Source: JAWWOL01 sp963797535
Lineage (GTDB): Bacteria > Actinomycetota > Actinomycetes > JAWWOL01
Reading direction: 5' to 3'
NCBI GenBank assembly: GCA_963797535.1
Contig: CAWCPQ010000001.1
Coordinates: forward strand, 2,294,001-2,358,000
Length of the DNA stretch: 64,000 nucleotides
In this document: positions 8,092-17,390 of the stretch, in pieces
How positions within the stretch are numbered: position 1 is the first letter of the stretch
Layout of the letters: each line of letters begins with the position of its first letter
Program-made: the position numbers and the translations under genes
The notes under the pieces: model-generated
The model's input: only the letters and a program-made list of their open reading frames with translations
Told to the model about the DNA's origin: nothing
Databases searched by the model: none

Positions 8092-9933
8092 CTACTCGAC
8101 GGTGACCGACTTCGCCAGGTTGCGCGGCTGGTCGACGTCGTGGCCCTTGGCTGTCGCCAGCTCGCAGGCGAACACCTGCAGCGGCACGGTCGACAGCAGC
8201 GGTTGCAGCAGCGTCGGCGACTTGGGGATGCGGATCAGGTTGGTGGCGTAGGGAGCCACGGCTTCGTCACCCTCCTCGGCGATGACGATCGTACGAGCGC
8301 CCCGCGCCCGGATCTCCTGGATGTTGCTGACCACCTTGTCGTGCAGGACCCCGCGACCACGAGGTGGCACGATCACGACGACGGGCAGCCCCTCTTCGAT
8401 CAACGCGATCGGCCCGTGCTTGAGCTCGCCGGCGGCGAACCCCTCCGCGTGCATGTAGGCGAGCTCCTTGAGCTTGAGTGCGCCCTCGAGCGCCACCGGG
8501 TAGCCGACATGACGGCCGAGGAACAGCACCGCCTTGGCGTCGACCAGCTCACGCGCCAGGGCTCGTACCGGCTCCATCGTGTCGAGCACCTCGTCGACCT
8601 TGGCCGGCATCGCGGCCAGGTCGGCGACGAGCGCCTGGATCTCGTCGGCGAACAGCACCCCGCGGACCTGCGCGAGGTAGAGCGCCACGAGGTAGACCGC
8701 GACCAGCTGGGTGAGGAATGCCTTGGTGGAGGCGACCGCCACCTCGGGACCCGCATGGGTGTAGAGAACGGCGTCGGACTCGCGCGGGATGGTCGAGCCG
8801 TTGACGTTGGCGATGGCCAGCACCCTGGCCCGCTGCTCGCGGGCGTGCTTGACCGCCATCAGGGTGTCGAGCGTCTCGCCGCTCTGGCTGATCGCGATGA
8901 CGAGGGTCTGCCGGTTCAGGATCGGGTCCCGGTAGCGGAACTCACTGGCCAGCTCGACCTCGCACGGGATCCGGGTCCAGTGCTCGATGGCGTACTTCGC
9001 GATCAGGCCGGCGTGGAACGACGTGCCTGCCGAGACGATCACGATCTTGTCGATGTCGCGCAGGTCGTCGTCGGACAGCCGCATCTCGTCCAGACGCAGC
9101 GTCCCCTCGTCGGTCAACCGGCCGAGCAGGGTGTCGGCGACGGCCTTGGGCTGCTCGGCGATCTCCTTGAGCATGAAGTAGTCATAGCCGTCCTTCTCCG
9201 CGGCGGAGACGTCCCAGTCGACGTGAAATGCCTTGCCGGGTACGGGATTGCCAGCAAAGTCGGTGACGGAGTAGCCGCCCTCGCGGATCTCGACCACCTG
9301 GTCCTGGCCGAGCTCGACGGCCTCGCGGGTGTGAGCGATGAACGCCGCGACGTCGCTGGCGAGGAAGTACTCACCGTCGCCGACGCCGAGCACCAGCGGC
9401 GAGTTGCGGCGCGCGCCCACCACCACTCCCGGCTCGTCCTTGTGCACGGCGACCAGCGTGAAAGCACCCCGCAGCTCAGCGCAGACCGCGCGCAGGGCAG
9501 CGGCCAGGTCGCCGTCGTACCGGTCCTCGAGCAGGTGGGCGACGACCTCGGTGTCGGTCTCGCTGGCCATCGTGTGTCCGGCGTCCTCGAGCGAGCCGCG
9601 CAGGGTGGCGAAGTTCTCGATGATGCCGTTGTGGATCACTGCAACCGACCCGTCGCAGGACAGGTGCGGGTGGGCGTTGGAGTCGTTCGGGCCGCCGTGG
9701 GTCGCCCAGCGGGTGTGCCCGACGCCGGTCGTCCCTGCGTGCAGCGGGTGGTCGGCCACCTGCTTCTCGAGGTTGTTCAGCTTGCCAGCCTTGCGGGCCA
9801 TCTCCAGCCCGCCGTGGCCGTCGAGGATCGCCACCCCCGCGCTGTCGTAGCCGCGGTACTCCAGCCGGCGCAGCCCGTCCATGATCACGTCGAGCGCCTG
9901 CTGATGACCTACGTATCCAACAATGCCGCACAT
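8092..9933 (-). CDS. glmS: Glutamine--fructose-6-phosphate aminotransferase (isomerizing)
   Basis: A 613-residue enzyme that makes glucosamine-6-phosphate, the first step to UDP-GlcNAc. The N-terminal glutaminase begins MCGIVGYVG, so Cys2 is the nucleophile, with HTRWATHG and NGIIEN further on. Two SIS sugar-isomerase domains follow (for example SQSGETLDTL), and the C-terminus carries the family KSVTVE ending. It heads the operon with acpS, nnr, alr, udg and tsaE. There is no clear Shine-Dalgarno, and the ATG lies exactly 6 nt after a TAGGCT hexamer, consistent with a leaderless mRNA. Confidence 0.97.
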   Translation of the reverse strand: MCGIVGYVGHQQALDVIMDGLRRLEYRGYDSAGVAILDGHGGLEMARKAGKLNNLEKQVADHPLHAGTTGVGHTRWATHGGPNDSNAHPHLSCDGSVAVIHNGIIENFATLRGSLEDAGHTMASETDTEVVAHLLEDRYDGDLAAALRAVCAELRGAFTLVAVHKDEPGVVVGARRNSPLVLGVGDGEYFLASDVAAFIAHTREAVELGQDQVVEIREGGYSVTDFAGNPVPGKAFHVDWDVSAAEKDGYDYFMLKEIAEQPKAVADTLLGRLTDEGTLRLDEMRLSDDDLRDIDKIVIVSAGTSFHAGLIAKYAIEHWTRIPCEVELASEFRYRDPILNRQTLVIAISQSGETLDTLMAVKHAREQRARVLAIANVNGSTIPRESDAVLYTHAGPEVAVASTKAFLTQLVAVYLVALYLAQVRGVLFADEIQALVADLAAMPAKVDEVLDTMEPVRALARELVDAKAVLFLGRHVGYPVALEGALKLKELAYMHAEGFAAGELKHGPIALIEEGLPVVVIVPPRGRGVLHDKVVSNIQEIRARGARTIVIAEEGDEAVAPYATNLIRIPKSPTLLQPLLSTVPLQVFACELATAKGHDVDQPRNLAKSVTVE

Positions 9934-9939
9934 GGGGCC

Positions 9940-9945
9940 AGCCTA
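9940..9945 (-). promoter_or_regulatory. Candidate -10 element of a leaderless glmS transcript
   Basis: On the minus strand TAGGCT fits the actinobacterial TANNNT -10 pattern. It is separated from the glmS ATG by only 6 nt, which would put the transcription start at or next to the A of ATG. No matching -35 hexamer or Shine-Dalgarno is seen, so this is inference. Confidence 0.4.
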
Positions 9946-9980
9946 GCCGAGCGGCAGGTGCCGCCCGGCTTTCCGGCGGC

Positions 9981-11729
9981 TCAGCTGACGGGCGTCGCGT
10001 TGCGCAGAATCATCACGACGTCCTGGAAATCGTCGTTCTTGCTCGCCGGGACCCGGGTGACGTCGACGGCCAGGATGTAGGTGTGCGGGATGAGCACGTG
10101 GCCGACCCCGTACGCCGGGTAGACCCGGATGTCGTGCAACTTGCGCGTGGGCGTCAGGAGCTTGTTGTCCGTGCCGTGGGCGAGGTTGAGGTTGTCGTCG
10201 GTGAAGTTGACGTCGGTGTGCTCGCCCAGGTAGACCCCGAACGCTCCGACGGGGTGGAACGACGTGACGGCGCCAGCTGCCGGAGCCGGCAGCAGCTTCT
10301 GGTTGTGGGTGAAGGTCGAGACCGTGGCCTCGCCGGGGAACTGCCACAGCGGGTTGCACGGGTTGCCAACGCAGGTCGGGTCGCTGCCGAGCGCGGCACC
10401 CTTGGCGTACCAACCCGCTTGGTGGTAGGGGTGGGTGTCGGCGCTGGAGTAGTGCGCCAGCGGCCTGAGCGTCACGGCCTGGGCGGTGTTGGCCGCCTTG
10501 AAGTAGTGCGCCGTGATCTCGTCGCTGCCGGGCAGGTGCACTGCCTGGGTCAGGTTGCGCCGGTCGTGGGTGCCGGTGGTGATGACGTCGGTGTAGCCCA
10601 GGGTCGACAGGACCTGGTCGAGCACCGGCTCGTTGACGCTCGAGAAGCGGCAAGAGTTGATCCCCGCCACCGGGGCGGAGCCGCCGGCCCGACCCGGGTC
10701 GCTCGAGGAGTAGGTCAGCGCAGCCGTACGCGTCGAGTCACCGATCAGGAAGGCGTTCGGATAGGTGGTGCCGAACGGGCAGTTGGTCGTGGCGGTGGGA
10801 CGGAAGTAGATGGTGACCGTCTTGTGACCGCCCGGCGGGATGACCAGGGTCTTGGCCTGCCCGGTCGCGAAGACGAAGCTGCTGGTGTTGGCGCCCTCCA
10901 GTGCCAGCCCCTTGACGGTCAGGGTGGTGCCGCCGGTGTTGGTGAACGTGAAGCTCTTCCCGGGCGTGTTCGCGGCACGCACGGTGGAGAAAACAAGGCG
11001 GTTGCCGGGCTCCCCGAGGGTGGCGTCATCGGGCGAGGTCAGCTTCAGCTTGGGCGCGGTGGGCCGCTTGAACACGGTCACCTTGAGGGTGCGGCTCTCA
11101 CCGGTCGCGATCACCTTGTTGTACGGCTTCAAGACCCGCAGCGCGTAGGTCTTGGCCGGCAGCCGCATACTCAGCGAATACTTGGAGGAGGCCAGCTTCG
11201 CCGCAGTGAGCGTCTTCCACTTCCCGCCGGCGAGCACCTGCAGGTAGACCTTGCCGGTGGTCTTGGGCGCAACGGCCCCGGTCACGACGATCGGATCGCC
11301 GGAGTTGACCTTGGTGACCGTCAGCGCGCTGATCTTGTACGCGGTCTTGACCAGGGTCACCCTGAGAGTCCTACCGGTCACCGCCGTCGCCTTGGACGAG
11401 GCTGCGCGCACGACGCGCAAGCTCCACACGCCGACCTTGCCACCCGTTACTACCTTGAACGAGTAGTGGCCGCTGGCACTGCTGGCAACGTGAGCCTTGG
11501 TGACCCACCGGCCGGCCAGCAGGCGCTGCAGCACGAGCGGTGACCCGGCGACGGACGGCGTGACAACGCCGCTGACCACGACGCTGGCGCCGGTCAGCAC
11601 GGTCGCCGGAGCAACAGTGCTGGTCAGGTGGGACGTCGCCCTGGTCGCTGCGGTGGCCGTCGACAGCGGCGCCAGGGAAAGGACGGAGACGGCCATGGCG
11701 CCCGCAGCCAGACGGCTCAGGAACCGCAT
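9981..11729 (-). CDS. Secreted Ig-like / choice-of-anchor-D-like surface protein of unknown function
   Basis: A 582-residue exported protein with a clear signal peptide (MRFLSRLAAGAMAVSVLSLA ending near ATA). The first ~240 residues are at least two beta-rich Ig-like repeats with the LAGRWVTK and LAGGKWKTL patterns common in actinobacterial wall proteins. Residues ~255-350 (FTFTNTGGTTLTVKG...IPPGGHKTVTIYFRP) match the choice-of-anchor-D/ASH style. The last ~220 residues contain a possible disulfide segment (DPTCVGNPCNPLWQF) and are not recognised. The ATG at 11729 follows GAGGA closely; a GTG at 11774 behind GGGGAG is an alternative that only lengthens the N-region. It separates glmM from glmS, suggesting but not proving an envelope role. 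Confidence 0.8.
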   Translation of the reverse strand: MRFLSRLAAGAMAVSVLSLAPLSTATAATRATSHLTSTVAPATVLTGASVVVSGVVTPSVAGSPLVLQRLLAGRWVTKAHVASSASGHYSFKVVTGGKVGVWSLRVVRAASSKATAVTGRTLRVTLVKTAYKISALTVTKVNSGDPIVVTGAVAPKTTGKVYLQVLAGGKWKTLTAAKLASSKYSLSMRLPAKTYALRVLKPYNKVIATGESRTLKVTVFKRPTAPKLKLTSPDDATLGEPGNRLVFSTVRAANTPGKSFTFTNTGGTTLTVKGLALEGANTSSFVFATGQAKTLVIPPGGHKTVTIYFRPTATTNCPFGTTYPNAFLIGDSTRTAALTYSSSDPGRAGGSAPVAGINSCRFSSVNEPVLDQVLSTLGYTDVITTGTHDRRNLTQAVHLPGSDEITAHYFKAANTAQAVTLRPLAHYSSADTHPYHQAGWYAKGAALGSDPTCVGNPCNPLWQFPGEATVSTFTHNQKLLPAPAAGAVTSFHPVGAFGVYLGEHTDVNFTDDNLNLAHGTDNKLLTPTRKLHDIRVYPAYGVGHVLIPHTYILAVDVTRVPASKNDDFQDVVMILRNATPVS

Positions 11730-11887
11730 CGGTCCTCGGCTGGTGCTCGAACGGCGTGCTGCCAACAACGGCACTTGCTCTCCCCACGTGGGTGTACGAA
11801 AAATGAAGCGCTGGCGGGACCAGCGTCCCCAAGACATCGCACCACGGTGACACATCGTTACGGTGATTGCGACGGCAACGACTTAAT

Positions 11888-11903
11888 TCACCCTTAAGGG
11901 TGA
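11888..11903. promoter_or_regulatory. 16-bp perfect palindrome between glmM and the Ig-like gene
   Basis: TCACCCTTAAGGGTGA is a perfect inverted repeat, unusually A/T-rich at its centre for this genome. It starts 8 bp past the glmM stop and ~160 bp before the Ig-like protein start. It could be an operator for a dimeric regulator of the downstream gene, or a short terminator stem (6 bp, TTAA loop) followed on the minus strand by AATTAAG. I do not recognise it as a known regulator box. Confidence 0.45.
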
Positions 11904-11911
11904 TTCAGCCG

Positions 11912-13327
11912 CTAGCCCAGAACGCGCCCGACGACTTCTGCCAATGACTCGGCCACGTCACGAGCCGCCACCGGGTCAGCGGCCTCGACCATGACCCGCA
12001 CGATGGGCTCGGTGCCGCTCGGGCGGACGAGCACGCGCCCGGTCGAGCCCAGCGTGCGCTCGGCGTTGGCGACAGCCTCTGCCAGCTCCACTGAGCCGTC
12101 GGCCTTGCCCTTGTCCTCGACGCGTACGTTGATCAGCAGCTGCGGCAACCGGTTCATCACCGCGGCGAGGTCGGCCAGCGTGCGCCCGGTCATGGCCATG
12201 CGCGCCATCAGCTGGACGGCCGTCAGCGTTCCGTCGCCGGTGGTGGCGTGCCGGGTGAACAGGACGTGGCCGGACTGCTCGCCGCCCAGGGTGAACCCGT
12301 CCCGGCGCATCACCTCGAGCACGTAGCGGTCGCCGACCGCCGTCTCGACCAACGTGACGCCCTGCTCGGCCATCGCCAGCTTGAAACCGAGGTTGGCCAT
12401 CACGGTGCTGACGACTGTGTCGTCGGTCAGGTGCCCGGCTTCGCGCATGGCAAGAGCGCAGATGGCCAGGATCTGGTCGCCGTCCACGAGCTGGCCGTCG
12501 GCGTCGACGGCCAGGCACCGGTCGGCGTCACCGTCGTGGGCGATGCCGAGGTCGGCGCCGATCTCGACGACCATCTTCTGCAGCTGCGCCGGGTGGGTGG
12601 AGCCGATGTCGTCGTTGATGTTGAGGCCGTTGGGTTCGGCACCGAGCGTGTGCACGCGGGCTCCGAGCCGGCGGTAGACCTCAGGCGCAACCCGGCTGGC
12701 CGAACCGTGGGCGCAGTCGACGACCACCCGCAGGCCGTCCAGGCGCGCGGGAGCGGTGCCCACCAGGTGGTCGATGTAGCGGACGACGGCTTCGGAGTCG
12801 TCGTAGACCCGGCCGACGCCGGCCCCGACCGGACGTTGCCAGGGCTCGTGGATACGGGCCTCGATCTGCCCCTCGACCTCGTCGGACAGCTTGTAGCCGA
12901 ACCGGTCGAAGAGCTTGATCCCGTTGTCGGGCATCGCGTTGTGGCTGGCCGAGATCGTGACGCCGAGGTCGGCGCGCAGGGTCTGCGTGAGATAAGCGAC
13001 CCCGGGGGTCGGGATGACTCCCACCCGGATCACGTCGAGACCGGCGCTGGCGAGCCCAGCTGTCACGGCGGCCTCGAGGAACTCCCCCGACGCCCTCGGG
13101 TCGCGGCCGACCACGGCAACCGGCCGGGTGCCACGGGCGCGGGCGGCGGCTACGCCACCTTCGCGGCTCTCGACGAGCACGTGCGCCGCTGCGACCGCAA
13201 CGGCCAGGGCCAGCTCCGGGGTCAGGTCGGCGTTTGCCAGACCTCGTACCCCATCAGTGCCGAACAGCCGGGCCACCGCAGGAGCGGCGACCCGGCTGTG
13301 TGTCTCGGAAGACATGTCCTCCGACAC
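11912..13327 (-). CDS. glmM: Phosphoglucosamine mutase
   Basis: A 471-residue alpha-D-phosphohexomutase that converts GlcN-6-P to GlcN-1-P, the step after GlmS. The N-terminal motif is ARLFGTDGVRG, the phosphoserine loop is TISASHN (Ser128), metal binding is DGDADRCLAVD, sugar binding GGEQSGH and phosphate binding RPSGTEPIVRV. The GTG at 13327 directly abuts the rpsI stop; an ATG at 13315 would remove four residues. It is the third gene of the rplM-rpsI-glmM unit. Confidence 0.97.
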   Translation of the reverse strand: MSEDMSSETHSRVAAPAVARLFGTDGVRGLANADLTPELALAVAVAAAHVLVESREGGVAAARARGTRPVAVVGRDPRASGEFLEAAVTAGLASAGLDVIRVGVIPTPGVAYLTQTLRADLGVTISASHNAMPDNGIKLFDRFGYKLSDEVEGQIEARIHEPWQRPVGAGVGRVYDDSEAVVRYIDHLVGTAPARLDGLRVVVDCAHGSASRVAPEVYRRLGARVHTLGAEPNGLNINDDIGSTHPAQLQKMVVEIGADLGIAHDGDADRCLAVDADGQLVDGDQILAICALAMREAGHLTDDTVVSTVMANLGFKLAMAEQGVTLVETAVGDRYVLEVMRRDGFTLGGEQSGHVLFTRHATTGDGTLTAVQLMARMAMTGRTLADLAAVMNRLPQLLINVRVEDKGKADGSVELAEAVANAERTLGSTGRVLVRPSGTEPIVRVMVEAADPVAARDVAESLAEVVGRVLG

Positions 13328-13918
13328 TTAGCGCTTGGAGTACTGCGGAGCCTTGCGGGCCTTCTTGAGGCCGTACTTCTTGCTCTCCTTGACCCGGGGG
13401 TCACGGGTGAGGAAGCCGGCCTTCTTCAGCGCCGGGCGCTCGTCGGGCTCGGCCAGGATCAGGGCGCGAGCGATGCCGAGGCGCAGGGCACCGGCCTGGC
13501 CCGAGATGCCGCCACCGTTGAGCAGCGCGATGACGTCGTACTGACCGTCGCGCTCGAGGGTCTTGAACGGCTCGTGGATCGCCTGCTGGTGCACCTTGTT
13601 CGGGAAGTACTCCTCCAGGGTGCGGCCATTGAGCGACCAGGTGCCGGTGCCGGGGATGAGGCGGACGCGGACGACGGCCTCCTTGCGGCGGCCCAGGCCA
13701 CGGGTCGGGGCGGTCGGCTTCGGCCGGTTGCTTGCTACGGGAGCCGGCGCGGGAGCCGTCGTCTCGTCGTCGGTCTCGTCGGTCTCGCCGGTCTCGTCCG
13801 TGCCGGGCGCGTCCAGCTCGGACTCGGTCACGGTGACCTCGACGCCCTCGGGCGCCTCGGTCACAACATCGCTGTCGACGGCGGCGGCTGCCTCGTCGGT
13901 AGCCAGAGTGTCGGCCAC
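13328..13918 (-). CDS. rpsI: 30S ribosomal protein S9 with long acidic N-terminal extension
   Basis: The last ~125 residues are canonical S9: GLGRRKEAVVRVRL, the core GQAGALRLGIARAL and the C-terminal QYSKR tail that reaches the ribosomal P site. The first ~70 residues are an added Asp/Glu/Thr-rich, likely disordered extension (for example ETGETDETDDETT). Total length is 196 residues against ~130 in E. coli. It lies 57 bp after rplM, and its stop abuts glmM. Confidence 0.97.
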   Translation of the reverse strand: MADTLATDEAAAAVDSDVVTEAPEGVEVTVTESELDAPGTDETGETDETDDETTAPAPAPVASNRPKPTAPTRGLGRRKEAVVRVRLIPGTGTWSLNGRTLEEYFPNKVHQQAIHEPFKTLERDGQYDVIALLNGGGISGQAGALRLGIARALILAEPDERPALKKAGFLTRDPRVKESKKYGLKKARKAPQYSKR

Positions 13919-13975
13919 TGTTCTCCTTCTACGGGTACTGCAGGTTGCAGGACAAGAATCGGGGTGCCTGGTCGG

Positions 13976-14419
13976 CTACTGCGCGACCTGGTGAATCTGG
14001 TACGGGACCGGAGCCTGAGCCTGGTGCGGGTGGTCCGGACCGCCGTAGACCTTGAGCTTCTTGAGCATCTGGCGGCCGAGGGAGGTGTGCGGCAGCATGC
14101 CGCGCACAGCGAGCTCGACCACCCGGTCGGGGCGCTTGTCGAGCAGCTCACCGTAGGAGACCGAGCTGAGGCCGCCGGGGTAGCCGGAGTGGCGGTAGGC
14201 CATCTTCTGCGAACCCTTGGCGCCGGTCATGACCAGCTTGGACGCGTTGACGACGATGACGAAGTCACCGGTGTCGACGTGCGGCGCGAAGATCGGCTTG
14301 TGCTTGCCGCGCAGCAGGATCGCGGCCTGGGACGCCAGGCGGCCGAGAACGACATCCTCCGCGTCGATCACGTGCCACTGACGCGTGATGTCGGAGGGCT
14401 TGGGGCTGAACGTGCGCAC
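13976..14419 (-). CDS. rplM: 50S ribosomal protein L13
   Basis: A 147-residue large-subunit assembly protein with the family motifs WHVIDAEDVVLGRLAS, FVIVVNASKLVMTG and AVRGMLPHTSLGRQML. The start is GTG at 14419. It is the first gene of rplM-rpsI-glmM and has its own promoter about 130 bp upstream. Confidence 0.98.
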   Translation of the reverse strand: MRTFSPKPSDITRQWHVIDAEDVVLGRLASQAAILLRGKHKPIFAPHVDTGDFVIVVNASKLVMTGAKGSQKMAYRHSGYPGGLSSVSYGELLDKRPDRVVELAVRGMLPHTSLGRQMLKKLKVYGGPDHPHQAQAPVPYQIHQVAQ

Positions 14420-14546
14420 AGGACGACCTTCGGCTCGTAAGACTGATTCGTGTGACTGATGCTGCGGGACGCGATTCGTGCGGCGAGGTCCCCGGAGGGG
14501 CGCCTACACGCGGCTCAATACAACGCCGCGAACACGACGACCACCA

Positions 14547-14576
14547 AAGATACCGGGCACATCGTCAATGGGTCAA
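14547..14576 (-). promoter_or_regulatory. Predicted promoter of rplM-rpsI-glmM
   Basis: On the minus strand TTGACC (14576-14571) and TATCTT (14552-14547) are separated by 18 bp, a good housekeeping sigma match. It would start transcription near 14540 and give a ~120-nt leader before rplM. The -35 overlaps the last codons of the membrane-protein gene. Confidence 0.65.
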
Positions 14577-15232
14577 AGTGGGCGATCATTTTCCGGCACG
14601 TCCGTACGCCAGTGCAGCGGGTTGGCCCCGTCAGCCACTGCCGTGACGAGCGCCACGATCGCGCAGACCACGGCGCACCCGGCTGCCACCGACAGCGTCG
14701 ACGGACGACCCGGCCGCGGCTCCCCACCACCAGCCGCGAGCGCGACCACGCCGTCGAGGACTGCCGTGGCGACGACGAGTCCGATCACGGTTCGCGCGCT
14801 CCAGGCCAGCGTCTGCATCGGCCGGTCCTGCACCCAGCGGATCTCCCGGTGCGCGGTGTGCGCCGCCAGCAGGAGCGCAAGACCGACGAGGGCCGCGGAC
14901 AGCGAGCCGCCACGACGACCCGCCATCGCTCCGCCGTAGGACACCCCCACGAGCAGGATGCCGAACGGCACCTGCCGCGATGCCGCCTGACCCACGGACA
15001 CGAGCAGCCCCCCGGCGCCGAAGCCCCCCGCCAGCATCGTCAGCAGGAACACGCCGACGGCGGTGGCCGGGCGAGCATGGCCGCCCAGTCCCGCCACGGC
15101 GTTGACCACAGTGATCGCCAGCCCGATCAGGAAGGGAGCGACCCCGGGCCTCAGCCCGTACGGTGTCGTGCGTACCGAAGTAATGCGACCACCTCCTCCA
15201 TCGCCGGGGCCAGTGGCTGGTCGACGTGCCAT
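14573..15232 (-). CDS. Polytopic membrane protein of the MoxR/DUF58 cluster
   Basis: About 219 residues with around six hydrophobic segments, starting with VAPFLIGLAITVVNAVAG and ending with CAVVCAIVALVTAVADG. No family is recognised. The start is uncertain: the frame has no ATG, GTG or TTG at the expected junction with the DUF58 stop. The ATG at 15232 lies 82 bp inside the DUF58 gene, and the next GTG (15109) would cut into the first helix. Position suggests it works with the MoxR-DUF58-DUF4129 module; function is unknown. Confidence 0.6.
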   Translation of the reverse strand: MARRPATGPGDGGGGRITSVRTTPYGLRPGVAPFLIGLAITVVNAVAGLGGHARPATAVGVFLLTMLAGGFGAGGLLVSVGQAASRQVPFGILLVGVSYGGAMAGRRGGSLSAALVGLALLLAAHTAHREIRWVQDRPMQTLAWSARTVIGLVVATAVLDGVVALAAGGGEPRPGRPSTLSVAAGCAVVCAIVALVTAVADGANPLHWRTDVPENDRPL

Positions 15233-16425
15233 GGCACGACCGGGATTCCCCGGTCCCGCAGTCGCTCGCGGGTCTCCGCCAGCTCGAGACGCCACATGGC
15301 ATAGGCGAGCGCGTCGGTGGGGCCGGGACCCGCGGTGGCGAGGGAGTCCGCAGCCACCTCGACGACCACCAGGCGCACCCCCTGAGCGGCGACCTCGACG
15401 ATGGTCGAGACAGAGAGGATGTCGGCGAGCGGAGTGACGGCGATGACCAGGGCGCTGGGCGGGAACGCCGTACGCGGCAACCGGCTGGCGTTCTGCCACG
15501 CGACCGAGCGCAGTCCCGCGGCCTCGAGCAGCACGTCCACGATCCGGTAGAGCTGCCGCGAACCCATCGCCGGCGCCAGCCACTCGAGCTCGGCACCGAA
15601 GCGGACCAGCCCGACCCGGTCACGCTGCTCCAGGTAGGCGGTGGCCATCGACACGGCCACCCGAACGGCGTCCGCCAACCCGGCCGAGGGAAAGGCGTCG
15701 AGCATCAGGACGACGTCAGTGCTGCGCTCGGGGTGGTGGTCGTTGACCCGCAGGTCGCCGCGGCGGGCGGTCGCCCGCCAGTTCACGTCCCGTCGCCGGT
15801 CGCCAGCGGCGAACGCCCGGATGTCGGCGAACTCGAACCCTTCAGCCTTCGCCAGCGCCGTACGGGCTCCTGCCACGACCCCGGTCCGGGTGGTCCTGGC
15901 CAGCAGCTCGAGCGCGTGCGCGGAGGGCTGCACCCGCAGCGCCGTCTCGACCTCCACCGATCCCTCGTACGAGACGAGACCCAGCGGGGCCGGCAGCCGC
16001 AGCACCAGCGGCTGCCACCGGTGCACTCCCCACGGAGGTGACGCCAGCCGAAAGCGCACGACGACCGAACCGTTGGCCGGCAGCCGCACGACCCGTACCG
16101 CCGGGGTGTCGTCGGCATAGGTCACTCCGGCTGGCGGCAGCAGCTCGATCACCACCCGGCCGGCCGGACCGCTGCCATGCAGGGTCACCACGATGTCGGC
16201 GTCGTCGCCCTCGAGCAGCCGGTCGTCGGGCAGGGTGATCCCGGCCTCGATCCGGGCAGGGCCGTCGAGGATCAGTCCGACCGCCAGCACGACCAGGAAC
16301 GGCAGGCCCAGCTCGAGCAAGTACGGGCGCTGCAGCAGGACGGCAGCGAGGATGCTCGCCGCCACCGCGCACAGGCTGGTCAGCACGAGCCCCGACACGA
16401 CCCTGGTCAGCGGTACGGGGTTCAC
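15151..16425 (-). CDS. DUF58 domain-containing protein
   Basis: A 424-residue protein. Two adjacent hydrophobic helices near the N-terminus anchor it, followed by a beta-rich region and the DUF58 core with the hallmark stretch FADIRAFAAGDRRRDVNWR, RATARRGDL and HPERSTDVVLMLD. The last part resembles the von Willebrand A fold, with the MIDAS-like motif replaced (DAFPSAG). DUF58 proteins are usually encoded next to MoxR AAA+ ATPases, as here. The GTG at 16425 overlaps the moxR stop (GTGA). Confidence 0.9.
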   Translation of the reverse strand: MNPVPLTRVVSGLVLTSLCAVAASILAAVLLQRPYLLELGLPFLVVLAVGLILDGPARIEAGITLPDDRLLEGDDADIVVTLHGSGPAGRVVIELLPPAGVTYADDTPAVRVVRLPANGSVVVRFRLASPPWGVHRWQPLVLRLPAPLGLVSYEGSVEVETALRVQPSAHALELLARTTRTGVVAGARTALAKAEGFEFADIRAFAAGDRRRDVNWRATARRGDLRVNDHHPERSTDVVLMLDAFPSAGLADAVRVAVSMATAYLEQRDRVGLVRFGAELEWLAPAMGSRQLYRIVDVLLEAAGLRSVAWQNASRLPRTAFPPSALVIAVTPLADILSVSTIVEVAAQGVRLVVVEVAADSLATAGPGPTDALAYAMWRLELAETRERLRDRGIPVVPWHVDQPLAPAMEEVVALLRYARHRTG

Positions 16426-17390
16426 CGCGAGATCGCCAAGTCCTCCGGTGAGGGGGTCGGCACCTGGTTGAGCGCCTCGGCGACCACGGCCGACCCGGTG
16501 ACGCCGCGCACCCACTGCGCCGGCTTGAGCACGATTCGGTGGCCGAGCGCAGCCACGGCGACTGCCTTGACGTCCTCGGGGGTCACGAAGTCGCGACCCG
16601 CCAGCGCCGCCCTGGCGCGGCCGGCCAGCATCAGGGCCAGCGACCCGCGCGGGCTGGCCCCAACCTGGACGCTCGAGTGGCTGCGGGTCGCGGTGACCAG
16701 GTCGACCATGTAGTAGCCGACGCTGTCCTCGACGTGGACGTGCTCGATCGCCTCCTGCATCGCCAGCAGGGTCTCCCGTTCGACGACCGGCGACAGGGTG
16801 ATCTCGTCGCTGTGGCGGTCCAGCCGCCGCGACAGCACCTCCCACTCGTCGGAGCGCTCGGGGTAGCCGAAGCCCACCCGGAGCAGGAACCGGTCGAGCT
16901 GTGCCTCGGGCAGCGGGTAGGTGCCCTCGTACTCCACCGGGTTCTGCGTCGCGACGACGAGGAACGGATGCACCAGCGGATGGGTGGTGCCGTCGATGCT
17001 GATCTGGCGTTCCTGCATGGCCTCGAGCAACGCCGCCTGGGTCTTCGGGGACGCCCGGTTGATCTCGTCGGCGAGCAGGAGGTGCGTGAACGCCGGCCCC
17101 GGCCGGAACTCGAAATCCCCGGTCCGCTGGTCGAAGACCGACGACCCGGTGATGTCGGACGGCATCAGGTCGGGCGTGAACTGAACGCGGGCGAAGTCCA
17201 AGCCGGTCACCCTGGCGAAGGACCGGGCGGCGAGCGTCTTGGCCAGGCCGGGCACGTCCTCGAGCAGCACGTGCCCGTTGGCGAGGATCGCCACCAGCAC
17301 CAGCTCGAGCGAGGACCGCTTGCCGATCACCGCCCGCTCGACCTCGTCGAGGATCCGGCCGCCCAGGGCGGCTACCTCGGTGAGCTCCAT
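16422..17390 (-). CDS. MoxR family AAA+ ATPase
   Basis: A 322-residue AAA+ chaperone-like ATPase. Walker A is LLEDVPGLAKTL, Walker B LLLADEINRASPKTQAALLE, sensor 1 lies in VVATQNPVEYEGTYPLPEAQ, and the arginine/sensor-2 area is GASPRGSLAL. MoxR ATPases are thought to remodel or load metals into VWA/DUF58 partners. The ATG at 17390 overlaps the upstream stop by 1 nt (TGATG), and its stop overlaps DUF58. Confidence 0.95.
   Translation of the reverse strand: MELTEVAALGGRILDEVERAVIGKRSSLELVLVAILANGHVLLEDVPGLAKTLAARSFARVTGLDFARVQFTPDLMPSDITGSSVFDQRTGDFEFRPGPAFTHLLLADEINRASPKTQAALLEAMQERQISIDGTTHPLVHPFLVVATQNPVEYEGTYPLPEAQLDRFLLRVGFGYPERSDEWEVLSRRLDRHSDEITLSPVVERETLLAMQEAIEHVHVEDSVGYYMVDLVTATRSHSSVQVGASPRGSLALMLAGRARAALAGRDFVTPEDVKAVAVAALGHRIVLKPAQWVRGVTGSAVVAEALNQVPTPSPEDLAISR

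Noticed and set aside
7771..10080. 769-codon plus-strand frame opposite acpS and glmS
   Set aside because: Composition shadow of the minus-strand genes; no domain pattern.
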